A model generated the notes under the pieces. That model was given only the letters and a program-made list of their open reading frames with translations. It did not search any database and was not told the origin of the DNA. 64,000 nt of DNA from Corallococcus macrosporus DSM 14697 (GTDB lineage Bacteria > Myxococcota > Myxococcia > Myxococcales > Myxococcaceae), in assembly GCF_002305895.1 (NCBI RefSeq), contig NZ_CP022203.1, forward strand, positions 8,156,001 through 8,220,000. Direction: 5' to 3'. Both the position numbers and the translations under genes were made by a program. Positions 19,383-27,588 of this stretch are shown in pieces (the stretch's first letter is position 1; each line of letters opens with the position of its first letter).

Positions 19383-19883
19383 TCAGTTGCCGCTCTCGGG
19401 CGCCGCGGCGGGAGCCTCCGTCGCCGGCGTCTCCGGCGTGGCGGGGGCCTCGGGCGCCTCAGGCGTGGCGGGCGTCTCCGGCGTGGCGGGCGCATCCGGC
19501 GTGGCGGGCGTCTCCGTCGCGGCGGCGGCGTCCGTGGCCGGCACCACCTGCAGGCGGTAGCCACGCACGCCCGCGGGCAGCACCACCTCCACAAGCGGGT
19601 TCTCCTTCAGCAGCGCCGGCGTCACCTCGAAGGACACCCGGCCGTCCTCGTCCGTGACGTAGGACTCGCGCGAACGGTAGTCCTCACCCCACAGCACCTT
19701 GGCGCCCTTCACGGGCTGGTTGGTGTCCGAGTCCAGGACGACCAGGTCCACCGGCGTGCCCGCCGTGACTGACGAGCCCGCGGGCTGGACGACGTCGCGA
19801 TAGAACGGGCGCTGCACGACGCAGGCGGCCAGCAGGGAGGAGGAGGCGAGGGCAAGGGTCAGCAGTTTGCGGCGAAAGCTCAT
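19383..19883 (-). CDS. Lipoprotein with carboxypeptidase-regulatory-like domain and Pro/Thr/Ala tail
   Basis: A 166-residue lipoprotein. The start is the ATG at 19883, opening a signal peptide with lipobox LLAAC. Residues about 35-110 look like a small beta-sandwich of the Big/carboxypeptidase-regulatory type (TNQPVKGAKVLWGEDYRSRE, DEDGRVSFEV). The last 50 residues are a low-complexity stretch of PATPET/PATPEA-like repeats. No catalytic motif is seen. The gene is isolated and convergent with the dienelactone hydrolase gene. Confidence 0.75.
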   Translation of the reverse strand: MSFRRKLLTLALASSSLLAACVVQRPFYRDVVQPAGSSVTAGTPVDLVVLDSDTNQPVKGAKVLWGEDYRSRESYVTDEDGRVSFEVTPALLKENPLVEVVLPAGVRGYRLQVVPATDAAAATETPATPDAPATPETPATPEAPEAPATPETPATEAPAAAPESGN

Positions 19884-20150
19884 GGAAGATTCCGTACGGG
19901 CAGGGATGGGGGTGCAGCCGGGCGCGGCAGCATAGCCGGAGGCCACCGTCCGCCAAGTCCGGCGCGCATCTTCGGGCCCCCCGCCTCCGGTATCCAGGGA
20001 CTCCGCGAGTATTCCGGAGGGGGAATTCCAGGGCCCGGCAGGTGGCCCGCCCCTCGATGCGGCCAGCGGCCCTTCCGCACACCCGCTGGCGTCACAACCT
20101 CATGAACGTCAGGCACACGTTGATTTGCCCTCCCAGGGAGGTTTCCAGGC

Positions 20151-20675
20151 ATGCCCGAGCACATCATGACGCAGGACCCGGAGAAGGCCCTCGCCGGGCC
20201 CAAGCCGCGCTACGAATACGTCCGCCGGGAGATTCCCGCGGACCTGACGTTCAAGCCCGACAGCATCAACCCCGTCCACAACCGGTTCATCGTGAGCACG
20301 CTGGTGATGGCGCTCACCAGCCTGGCCCTCTTCTTCGCGCCCATGTTCAACGGGCTCCTGGCCGGCGCCTTCGGCGGCTTCCATGCGCGGAGGATGCCGC
20401 GCGCGCTCGCCGCGGCCGCCCTCTCCGCCGTGGCGGTGCCCACCACCCTCGCCTTCCTGCTCTTCATCGGGACGGCGACGCAGAGCCATCTCTTCTACGG
20501 CCTGGGCTTCTGGGGCTACACGGCGCTCTACGTCATCGGCCTCTTCATCGGCGCGGTGACGGGCGCCATCAGCCACCCCTTCTGGACCACCTACCGGGTG
20601 GGCACGCCCGCCTCCGTCAGCGCACCTCGAACCCGAGCGCCAGACGCCGCTCCGCCGAGCCGGCCAGCCAGGTAG
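20151..20675 (+). CDS. Membrane protein of unknown function
   Basis: A 174-residue protein with three or four predicted membrane helices (VSTLVMALTSLALFFAPMF, ALAAAALSAVAVPTTLAFLL, ALYVIGLFIGAVTGAI). A hydrophilic N-terminus contains RYEYVRREIPADLTF. The ATG at 20151 has GGAGG nine bases upstream. I do not recognise a family. Its last 59 bases overlap the convergent DUF4105 gene, so the 20-residue tail may vary between relatives. Confidence 0.7.
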   Translation: MPEHIMTQDPEKALAGPKPRYEYVRREIPADLTFKPDSINPVHNRFIVSTLVMALTSLALFFAPMFNGLLAGAFGGFHARRMPRALAAAALSAVAVPTTLAFLLFIGTATQSHLFYGLGFWGYTALYVIGLFIGAVTGAISHPFWTTYRVGTPASVSAPRTRAPDAAPPSRPAR

Positions 20676-23403
20676 TGGGCGACAGGGCTTCCCAGTGGGG
20701 CGAGGGCGCCACCCACCCCTCCCACCGGACCTGCGCGCGGGGCGTGAGCAGCACACCGAAGGGCCCCGCGCGCCCCAGCCACACCTCGAGCTGGAGCGCC
20801 GCGCCCGCCTCGTGGGTGAGGTGCGTGTCGCCCACGCGCCAGGTGGGCGCGTAGGCCGCCTCCAGCCGCACCGCGTTGGCGCCCGAGCCGAACAGCCCCA
20901 TCCGGTGCGCCAGCGACAGGCGCGGCCCCGCGGCGGGCGTCAGGACGTCCTGGTTCCAATGCACCGCGGCCAGGCCGCCCAGCCCCACCGTGGTGAAGCG
21001 CGAGAAGCGCGCGTCCTCGTCCAGCACCATCAACGCCTCCGCATTCACCGACGCGCGATAGCGCAGCAGGCGCGCGTCGCTCGACGCCACGCGGGCCTCG
21101 GCGCCCCAGCCGAGCGAGTCCCAGACCGAGTCCCGGAACTGCGGCAGCTCGCGCAGCAGCGTGCGGTAGCCCAACAGCGTCAGGTCCGAGGCCACCACCT
21201 TGGGCAGCCCCCAGCGCGGGGCGAGCAGCACCTCGCCGTCGAGCACCCGCAGCTCACTGCTCGACCGGAAGCCATGGAGCCGCGCGTCGCCCAGGGCCTC
21301 GGCCATGCCCGCCGTGCGCAGCCCCACCAGGGGCCGGGCCTCCGCGCCTTCGGGGAAGTCCATCCCCAGGGCCAGCATGACGCGCCCCGCGCCAGACTCT
21401 CGCAGGGCCCCCTGGGCCCAGGCCGTCTCCTCCTCCACCTTGCGGCGCCGGTCCTCGCGCAGGAAGGCCACCGGGTCCACGGCCGCCAGCACGCCGTCGT
21501 TGAGCTCGCCCTGCACGTCGGTGGCCCGGTGGAAGGTGGCCTCGGTGCGCTCGGCCCACACCAGCGTCCGCAGCTCCTCGGGCGTGGGCGGACGGCGCTC
21601 CGCGGAGGCCAGCGCGTCCTTCAGCAGGGTGGCGCGGTCCAGCACCGCGAGCCGCCGCTGGAGCGCGTCCTCGGACTCGAAGATGCGCTGGCGCTCGGCC
21701 GTGCCCGCCTTCGCGGAGCCCGCCACCGGCACCTTCACCGCGAGCAACCGCTCGCGCTCGATTCGCAGGCGCTCGCCGTCGGCCCGGTCCACCGCGGCGC
21801 GCTCCAGCCGCACCGCGTGCGCCACGTAGGCGTGCAGGTGCGCGCGGACCCGGTCGCGGGACGCCGTCTTCGCCGAGTGCATCAGCGCGGCCACCACGCC
21901 GGGCAGGTCGTCATACACCTCCGCGCGGGCCTCCGGCTCCGGCGACTCCAGCCGCGCATGCACGTCCCGCAGACGCGCGAGCTCGTCGGCGCCGACATGT
22001 CCGGCCAGCGCGTCCAGCGCCTCCTCCCGCGCCGCGTGCGCGCGCACCGCGCGGTCCCCCGTGGACTCGAAGGAGTCCGGGATGTGCTCCAGGAGCGGGA
22101 ACGCCTCGCCGCCCGGCCCCTCCACCGTCACCCTGGCCAGTGTGTCCAGCGTGGCGGTGGGCAGCACCCAGAGCGCGCCGGGCGGACGCACCTGCCGCCC
22201 GCCCTCCAGCGCGCCATTGAGCAGGAAGAGGAGCGCGCTCGCGCAGTTGTCCGTGAAGAAGTAGTAGCCCAGGTACCCACGGCGCTCCAGCTCCCACACC
22301 CGCTCCAGCATCCGCGCCTCCTCGCCGCGCTCCAGGCGCAGGCGGAAGCGGCGGATGGAGCGCTGCTCCAGCTCCAGCGCCTCGTGGGACAGGTCGCCCA
22401 TCGTCCCCGTGAGGAACACGGTGTCATAGGCCCCCGTCATGCCCTTCACGACGTAGCCCAGGCCCTTGGACTCCATGCCCGTCAGCGCCACCAACTGCAC
22501 CACCTTCTCGAAGGTGGGGCCTCGCGGCACCTCGCCTTCGCGCCACACCGGGCGCAGCAGCAGGTGGCCGAAGAGGGACTCCGGCTGACGGCCGGTGGAG
22601 GCCACCAGCAACACCTCGAAGTGTGACAGGGACTCCAGCTCCGCCCACGCGTCGAAGGCGGGACAGTCCCCGCGCGGCGGCAGCGTGCCCAGGCCCGACG
22701 CCGCCACCTGCGCCGCCAGCGCGCGGGCCTTGGAGAACTCCTGGCAGCGGACGTGGTCATCCACCGGCAGCGCGTCCGCGCGCAGGGACTCCACGGGGAC
22801 GAACAGCTCCTCCGCGAAGGTCACCAGGTCCAATGAAGCACTGCGCTGGCCCAGGGCGCGGCTGAAGGCGCCGGCGTAGCGGAGGCGGACCTCCTCCTTC
22901 CACACCAGCAGGCGCTCGAAGGGCTTGAGCCAGCCCGACAGCCGGCGCCAGTCCTGCGTGTCGCTCCAGCCCTTCGCGTCGTCCCAGCGCTGCACCACCG
23001 CGTGCACCACCGCGCGGCGGCGCCACAGCCGCTCCGCCTCCGCGTCCGTCAGCCGGGACAGGCGCAGCGTGGCCCGGCGCTCGTCCGACGGGGTGTATCG
23101 GTAGAGATGGAAGCGCGCGCGGCCCTCCGTCCAGTCAGGCCGCTCGGGCGAGCCATCCCCCAGGCCCAGGGGCGCCGCGTCCGGGTGCAGCACCAGCTCC
23201 AAGGGACCACCGGGCGGCTGACGCATCGCCGGAGGCAGGGACGCCAGCCCCGCCTCCACCTCCGTGACGAGGGACGCGTCCGCCGCGGCGGCGCCCCGCA
23301 GCACCACGCCGGACCGCGCGAGCGCCTGGACGCGCGCGGACAAGGTGTCCCCGGCCGCCGCTGGCAGCGCGAGGACGAGCGCCAGCAGGCCCCACGCGCG
23401 CAT
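20617..23403 (-). CDS. DUF4105 (Lnb-type periplasmic domain) protein with C-terminal barrel-like region
   Basis: A 928-residue exported protein starting at the ATG at 23403 with a signal peptide (WGLLALVLALPAAAG). The DUF4105 core is near residues 290-420: His in PESLFGHLLLR and Cys in FFTDNCASALLFLLNGAL match the papain-like His and Cys of the family. From memory, Pfam links DUF4105 to the periplasmic domain of Lnb lipoprotein N-acyltransferases. The C-terminal 250 residues (LGLRTAGMAEALGDAR onward, ending in LALGFEVR) have an alternating pattern suggestive of an outer-membrane barrel. The start overlaps by one base (TGATG) the stop of the lipoprotein gene upstream, so the two are coupled. 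Confidence 0.83.
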   Translation of the reverse strand: MRAWGLLALVLALPAAAGDTLSARVQALARSGVVLRGAAAADASLVTEVEAGLASLPPAMRQPPGGPLELVLHPDAAPLGLGDGSPERPDWTEGRARFHLYRYTPSDERRATLRLSRLTDAEAERLWRRRAVVHAVVQRWDDAKGWSDTQDWRRLSGWLKPFERLLVWKEEVRLRYAGAFSRALGQRSASLDLVTFAEELFVPVESLRADALPVDDHVRCQEFSKARALAAQVAASGLGTLPPRGDCPAFDAWAELESLSHFEVLLVASTGRQPESLFGHLLLRPVWREGEVPRGPTFEKVVQLVALTGMESKGLGYVVKGMTGAYDTVFLTGTMGDLSHEALELEQRSIRRFRLRLERGEEARMLERVWELERRGYLGYYFFTDNCASALLFLLNGALEGGRQVRPPGALWVLPTATLDTLARVTVEGPGGEAFPLLEHIPDSFESTGDRAVRAHAAREEALDALAGHVGADELARLRDVHARLESPEPEARAEVYDDLPGVVAALMHSAKTASRDRVRAHLHAYVAHAVRLERAAVDRADGERLRIERERLLAVKVPVAGSAKAGTAERQRIFESEDALQRRLAVLDRATLLKDALASAERRPPTPEELRTLVWAERTEATFHRATDVQGELNDGVLAAVDPVAFLREDRRRKVEEETAWAQGALRESGAGRVMLALGMDFPEGAEARPLVGLRTAGMAEALGDARLHGFRSSSELRVLDGEVLLAPRWGLPKVVASDLTLLGYRTLLRELPQFRDSVWDSLGWGAEARVASSDARLLRYRASVNAEALMVLDEDARFSRFTTVGLGGLAAVHWNQDVLTPAAGPRLSLAHRMGLFGSGANAVRLEAAYAPTWRVGDTHLTHEAGAALQLEVWLGRAGPFGVLLTPRAQVRWEGWVAPSPHWEALSPTTWLAGSAERRLALGFEVR

Positions 23404-24392
23404 CAGGGCGTCACCGCCGCGGTGCCCTCCTGGGCCGGTGCCGCGAGGAACGCGCGGCGGTCCTCCTCCAGCAGGGGCTCGGCCCGCGCCAGCTCGCCCA
23501 CCCGCTCCAGCCACGCGAGCGCCCGGTCCGGCGTGAGGGTGCGCTCTTCCGCCAGGGCGAGCAGCTCCTTCCGGTTCGCGCGCAGCACGCGTCCGAAGAG
23601 GCCCAGGTGCTCCCGGCGGATGCGCGCCGCCGCGGCCAGGTCCTCCACCGTCGGCCCCGCGCCCAGGGCCAGGTCCTCGCGGAGCTGGTGCGTGCGCGCG
23701 CGCAGGTACACCTGGGCCGCGCGGCCCGCCTCCTTCGGCGACACGCCCCGGCGCCGCTCCGCCGCGGCATACGCCTGCCAGATGATGATGCCGAGCCCCA
23801 CCACCAACGCGGCCACCGTCACCGCGGACGCCACGTTGTTGTTGTTCGTCTGGCTGCTGTTGTCGCTGTGCGAGCGTGAGGCCTCGCCGTCCGCCTTCTC
23901 GGTGCCAGCGGAGCCCTCGCTCGAGCCACCTTCCTCCGAGGTCTCGGAGGCCAGCTCCGAGGACTCGTTGTCGCTCGAGTTGGAGTGGCTCGCGCCTTCC
24001 TCGCTGGAGCCGCTCGACTCCGACTGGCTGGAGTGCTCGCTGGAGCCGCTCGACTCCTCGCTGGAGCCACTCGACTCCGAGTGGGTCGAGCTCTCCTCGC
24101 CCGAGCCGCTCGACTCCGACTGGCTCGAGCCCTCTTCGCTGGACGCGCCCGACTCGGAGCCCTCCGACGAGGCGCCGGACTCAGAGCCCTCCGACGAGGC
24201 GCCGGACTCAGAGCCCTCCGACGAGGCGCCGGACCCGGAGCCCTCCGACGAGGCGCCCGACTCGGAGCCCTCCGAGGCGCTCATGCCCCCTCCCGGCCCC
24301 AGGGCACCGGGCGCCCTGCACCCGGAGACCGTCATCACCACCGCCATGCACAGCGCCCGCTTCACGGACTTCTTCGTCTTCATCAAACGCAT
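23403..24392 (-). CDS. Ser-rich repeat lipoprotein with membrane helix
   Basis: A 329-residue protein. The start (ATG at 24392, alternatively 24383) opens a signal peptide with lipobox TVSGC. Residues about 35-160 are almost wholly Ser, Glu and Gly, with about five copies of a nine-residue unit (EGSESGASS type) followed by looser SSGSSEE repeats. Next come a hydrophobic segment (VASAVTVAALVVGLGIIIWQ) and a helical charged C-terminal domain (about 215-329) with repeated Leu/Ala/Arg. The Ser-rich region would be extended and acidic, like a spacer or a phosphorylated or glycosylated stalk. Its stop overlaps the start of the DUF4105 gene. I do not recognise the C-terminal domain. Confidence 0.75.
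   Translation of the reverse strand: MRLMKTKKSVKRALCMAVVMTVSGCRAPGALGPGGGMSASEGSESGASSEGSGSGASSEGSESGASSEGSESGASSEGSESGASSEEGSSQSESSGSGEESSTHSESSGSSEESSGSSEHSSQSESSGSSEEGASHSNSSDNESSELASETSEEGGSSEGSAGTEKADGEASRSHSDNSSQTNNNNVASAVTVAALVVGLGIIIWQAYAAAERRRGVSPKEAGRAAQVYLRARTHQLREDLALGAGPTVEDLAAAARIRREHLGLFGRVLRANRKELLALAEERTLTPDRALAWLERVGELARAEPLLEEDRRAFLAAPAQEGTAAVTP
24149..24282. repeat. Tandem 27-bp coding repeats (Ser-rich unit)
   Basis: About five tandem 27-base units within the lipoprotein gene, each containing a form of CCCTCCGACGAGGCGCC on the plus strand. Bounds are approximate. The copies are nearly identical, so copy number is likely to vary by slippage. Confidence 0.7.
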
Positions 24393-24612
24393 TCCCAGGT
24401 GTCCATCCGTTCCCCCGCGAGCCGGCCATCGCACGGTGCCTTCCCTCGATTGAAACCCTAGCCAGCGGCGTGCCGGGCGGAAGCATGGTGCGATTCCGGG
24501 CCTTTGAGCACGACACCATGCGGCATACCGCGAAGCCCACGAACCGAAGGTGCGTTACGCGCTACGCGCCCGGTGAGCACCTTCCCAGGGAACGCCCACG
24601 CGGAGTGTGGTC

Positions 24613-24960
24613 ATGACCCTGGGACTCGCGACTCTCGGACTCTTCACGGCGCTGCTCTCCATGGCGGCCATCTTCCCCGTCCACGAGCCGAAGTGGTTCG
24701 GCTTCGGCCTCCTGGCGGCGGCGCTCTGCGCCCTGGGCGGCGCCTTCAGCGGGCCCCACCTGCGCACGGCCATGCCCTGGGGCGTGGGCACGGGGCTCGC
24801 CATCTGGGCGCTGGTGGGCCTGGGCACCGGGGGCATCAGCGCCTGGCTGGGCTGGGCCGCCCTGGGGCTGGGGCTGGCCTTCCTCACGCTGGGCCTGCTC
24901 CATTTCATGCGCAGGGTGGTGTCCCCCAGGCGCCTGCCGCGCTTCCTGCACACCTCATGA
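24613..24960 (+). CDS. Small four-helix membrane protein
   Basis: A 115-residue hydrophobic protein with four predicted membrane helices and a short basic C-terminus (MRRVVSPRRLPRFLHTS). Start at the ATG at 24613 because GGAG lies seven bases upstream; a GTG six bases earlier is less likely. The composition, rich in Gly, Ala and Leu, is seen in many small unknown inner-membrane proteins. No family recognised, and no clear partner. Confidence 0.7.
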   Translation: MTLGLATLGLFTALLSMAAIFPVHEPKWFGFGLLAAALCALGGAFSGPHLRTAMPWGVGTGLAIWALVGLGTGGISAWLGWAALGLGLAFLTLGLLHFMRRVVSPRRLPRFLHTS

Positions 24961-25148
24961 GGTCGGGTCCACTGGCAAAGGCAACCATCCTCGCGGGTTG
25001 GCGCCGAGGCGTCAGGCGAGCGGAAAAGGAGCGGCGCACCGGGCACCCGAAACCTGAGCGCCCGGCGCGCGCTCACAGTTCACCGCGGCGGCCCTCCCCC
25101 CCGGGGGCCGACATGAGAGTGTTCCGCCACTGCCCTATTTCCTGCTAT

Positions 25149-25162
25149 CGGGGAAATCCCCG
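25149..25162. repeat. Short palindrome, possible operator
   Basis: Inverted repeat CGGGGA-aa-TCCCCG, 130 bases upstream of the LuxR-type gene. A candidate regulator site; nothing more can be said from sequence alone. Confidence 0.35.
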
Positions 25163-25178
25163 GGTCATTTAAAACCCA

Positions 25179-25226
25179 GAACGTTTGAAAGCCAAGAAGC
25201 CCCTCTGGGGGCCTTTCTAAACGTTC
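25179..25226. terminator. Nested palindrome: terminator-like hairpin inside a long inverted repeat
   Basis: Outer arms GAACGTTTGAAAGCC (25179-25193) and, read on the other strand, GAACGTTTAGAAAGGCC (25226-25210) match apart from two single-base insertions. Inside lies AAGCCCC-TCT-GGGGGCC followed by TTTCT, shaped like a Rho-independent terminator. It could end transcription from the small membrane-protein gene, or the outer arms could be an operator for the regulator downstream. Confidence 0.55.
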
Positions 25227-25291
25227 AAGACGCAGGTCGCCGGCAGTCAAGGACTGGGCGCAATCCCTGACGGGCGTATACTTCACCCACC

Positions 25292-26419
25292 GTGATTCGT
25301 TTGAATTCCGAGGAGCAAGGCCTGCTGGCGGACCTTGAGGCAATGCTCGTGGAGGCCGAGCCTGGGACAGAATCCCTGCCCCCGGTGCTTGGCGCTCTCC
25401 GAGAGGCATTGCGGGCCGAGCGCGCCGTGGCCTACGGCGTGGACGTGGGCCCGGAGCGCTACCACGCGAGCTACTCCTACTGTGCGGGCTTCCCGTTCCC
25501 CGCCGCGACGGTGCATGCGGCCATCGAGGGCCAGGTGTCCGCCTGGGGTGACCCTTGGGGTTGGTTCAATCCCGCCCGGCCGGAGCCCGCCCAGCGCAAC
25601 CGCGCGCTGCACTTCCGCTCACTGGTGGAGACGGAAGCGGCCCAGCAGTTGCCGCTGCATGACTTGTCGGCCAGCGAGGTGGGGCGCCGGCTGGGCATGA
25701 GCGAGGACTCGCTGGAGAGCACCCGGGAGCGCATCAGCGCCCGCGCCGGCGCGATGTTCCGGCAGCTCGGCGTGGAGAACATGCAGTGGCTTCGCACGCT
25801 CGTCTGTGAGGGGCCGGTGCTGCTCGGCTGGGTGGGCCTGGCCCGCGCGGAGCCCTTCACCGAGCGCGAGCAGCGCCTGCTGCAAGCCTTGACGCCCGCG
25901 CTCCAGCGGCGGCTGACCATGGAGACGCGGCTGCGTGAATCGGGCCTGATGTCCACCGCGCTGCAGGTCGCCATGGAGGCGCTGGGTCGCGCCGCCTGGA
26001 TTGTCAGCTCCAGTGGCCGCGTGGTGCACGCCAACAACGCCGGCAAGGCGCGGCTGGAGCGGCATGACCCGGAGCTGATGGAGGCCCTGCGCCGCGGCGC
26101 CCAGGGCATCCCCTGCTCGGGTCCGCTGACCATGACGCCGCTGGTCACCACGGGCCTGCCCCCGCACTACCTGGCCATCGACACCGGCACCGCGTCCAGC
26201 GCCGCCGCGCGCGTGCAGGCCCTGTCGGCGCGCTGGTCGCTCACCGCGCGCGAGTCCGAGGTGCTGACGCACATCATCCAGGGCGAGACGAACAAGTCCA
26301 TCGCGGGCCGGCTGGGCTGCGCCGAGCGCACGGTGGAGGTCCACGTCACGCACCTGCTGAGCAAGGCGCAGGTGGAGAGCCGCTCGGCGCTCATCGCCCG
26401 GTTCTTCCAGAGCTCGTGA
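25292..26419 (+). CDS. LuxR-family transcriptional regulator
   Basis: A 375-residue regulator. The C-terminal 65 residues are a LuxR/GerE helix-turn-helix (LTARESEVLTHIIQGETNKS, then IAGRLGCAERTVEVHVTHLL). The N-terminal 300 residues are alpha/beta, with a PAS-like segment around residues 225-260 (AAWIVSSSGRVVHANNAGKA). No receiver domain is present. The start is GTG at 25292 without any ribosome site; a TATACT -10 element ends 10 bases before it, so the message may be leaderless. The stop overlaps the start of the phosphoesterase gene (GTGA), linking the two. Confidence 0.88.
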   Translation: MIRLNSEEQGLLADLEAMLVEAEPGTESLPPVLGALREALRAERAVAYGVDVGPERYHASYSYCAGFPFPAATVHAAIEGQVSAWGDPWGWFNPARPEPAQRNRALHFRSLVETEAAQQLPLHDLSASEVGRRLGMSEDSLESTRERISARAGAMFRQLGVENMQWLRTLVCEGPVLLGWVGLARAEPFTEREQRLLQALTPALQRRLTMETRLRESGLMSTALQVAMEALGRAAWIVSSSGRVVHANNAGKARLERHDPELMEALRRGAQGIPCSGPLTMTPLVTTGLPPHYLAIDTGTASSAAARVQALSARWSLTARESEVLTHIIQGETNKSIAGRLGCAERTVEVHVTHLLSKAQVESRSALIARFFQSS

Positions 26420-27588
26420 GCGAGGCCGCGCGCATCATCCAGGCCGCGCTCGCGCGCGCGGCCGAGGCCGCGGCGGGGCCACCGGGCTCCGTCCCGGCGC
26501 AGGACGGTGTCTGGCGGCGGCGCCTCGTCATCGGGGACCCGCAGGCCGACCTGGCCCAGGTCCTGGCCATCCTGGCGCACCACGGACTGCTGGCCGCCGA
26601 CGGCCTGCTTCACTCCGACGTGCAGCTCATCTCCGTGGGAGACCACTTCGACTGGGGCAAGCCTCCCGAGCGGGAGTCCGCCGCCGCCAGCGGGCTGGCG
26701 CTGGTGGCGTGGCTGGCCGCCCACCCGGCGAACCAGGCGGTGATGCTGCTGGGCAACCATGACCTGGGACGCGCGGGGGAGCTGGCCGGCTTCACGGACG
26801 CGCGCTTCGCCGAGGCCCAGGCCGAAGCGGACCGCATCTATCCGGGCGGGGACGCGGACGACGCCGCGGAGCAGGCCTACCTCGCGCGCTGGCCGCAGGT
26901 GCCCTCCGCGGAGCTGGTGGCGCGTGACTTCGGCAACTTCCGCGAGGTGCAGCGTGCCTGGGTGGAGCACCTGCTGCGGGTGCGGCGCTTCCGCGTGGCC
27001 CACGCCGCCGCCTCCGACGTGCTGGTGCTGCACGCGGGCGTCACGCGGGAGGACCTGGACGTGACGCGGCTGCCTGACGCCCACCGCGCGGACGCGTGGC
27101 GGGTGGCGGCGGCGTTGAACGCGGCCCTGGACGCAGCGGTGGCGGCGTGGACGCGGGGCCCGCTGCGCATCCCTGGCTTGCACCACCCGGGCAACGCGGC
27201 CCAGGGCGAGGGCACGGGCGTCTTCTACCAGCGCCCCAGCCTGCTCCCCGAGGACGCGGAGCGGGTGCGCGGCACGCCCCGGCGCCGCTTCGACCCGAGG
27301 CGACTGCCGCCGGGCCTGACGCAGGTGGTGGGCCACACGCGCGACAAGCGAAGCCGCGCCATGCTGGGGCTGTCTCCCACCGGCGCCCGTGACGGCGTGC
27401 TGCGGCACCTCGTCACGGACGGGACGCGCGTGGACTACGCCCACGGCGCGCCGCCTCCACCAACCCCCGGCGCCGCGGTGCTGGTGTTCACCGACGGGGC
27501 CATGCGCGAGTGCCCGGCCCCGGACTACGAGCTCCTCGACCTGGACACCCGCGCGGCGGCTATTGCGCCGAGGCCTGAAGGCCGCTGA
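26416..27588 (+). CDS. Calcineurin-like metallophosphoesterase
   Basis: A 390-residue phosphoesterase. The five metal motifs can be followed: RLVIGDPQADL, SVGDHFDWG, LLGNHDLG, VLHAGVTRE and VVGHTRDKRSR. The usual GDxHG has become GDPQA, so the first-motif His is replaced by Gln, which may alter metal use. The start is GTG, overlapping the regulator stop by four bases, and the two are surely co-translated. Relatives hydrolyse phosphoesters of proteins, nucleotides or sugars; the substrate is unknown. The last 29 bases overlap the convergent thioredoxin-lipoprotein gene. Confidence 0.88.
   Translation: MSEAARIIQAALARAAEAAAGPPGSVPAQDGVWRRRLVIGDPQADLAQVLAILAHHGLLAADGLLHSDVQLISVGDHFDWGKPPERESAAASGLALVAWLAAHPANQAVMLLGNHDLGRAGELAGFTDARFAEAQAEADRIYPGGDADDAAEQAYLARWPQVPSAELVARDFGNFREVQRAWVEHLLRVRRFRVAHAAASDVLVLHAGVTREDLDVTRLPDAHRADAWRVAAALNAALDAAVAAWTRGPLRIPGLHHPGNAAQGEGTGVFYQRPSLLPEDAERVRGTPRRRFDPRRLPPGLTQVVGHTRDKRSRAMLGLSPTGARDGVLRHLVTDGTRVDYAHGAPPPPTPGAAVLVFTDGAMRECPAPDYELLDLDTRAAAIAPRPEGR

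Larger units (their letters stand above)
24961..25291. other. Regulatory gap upstream of the LuxR-type gene
   Basis: A 331-base gap with locally AT-richer sequence. It contains two inverted repeats (25149-25162 and 25179-25226) and a -10-like TATACT at 25277-25282, all described separately. No protein gene is visible in it. Confidence 0.5.

Noticed and set aside
20695-22626. 643-residue plus-strand frame opposite the DUF4105 gene
   Set aside because: Arg/His/Gln-rich shadow with no motif; the minus-strand protein has the DUF4105 His and Cys and a signal peptide.
24130-24290. Regular repeats resembling a CRISPR array
   Set aside because: Units are 27 bp, directly abutting with no spacers, and lie in frame in a lipoprotein gene.
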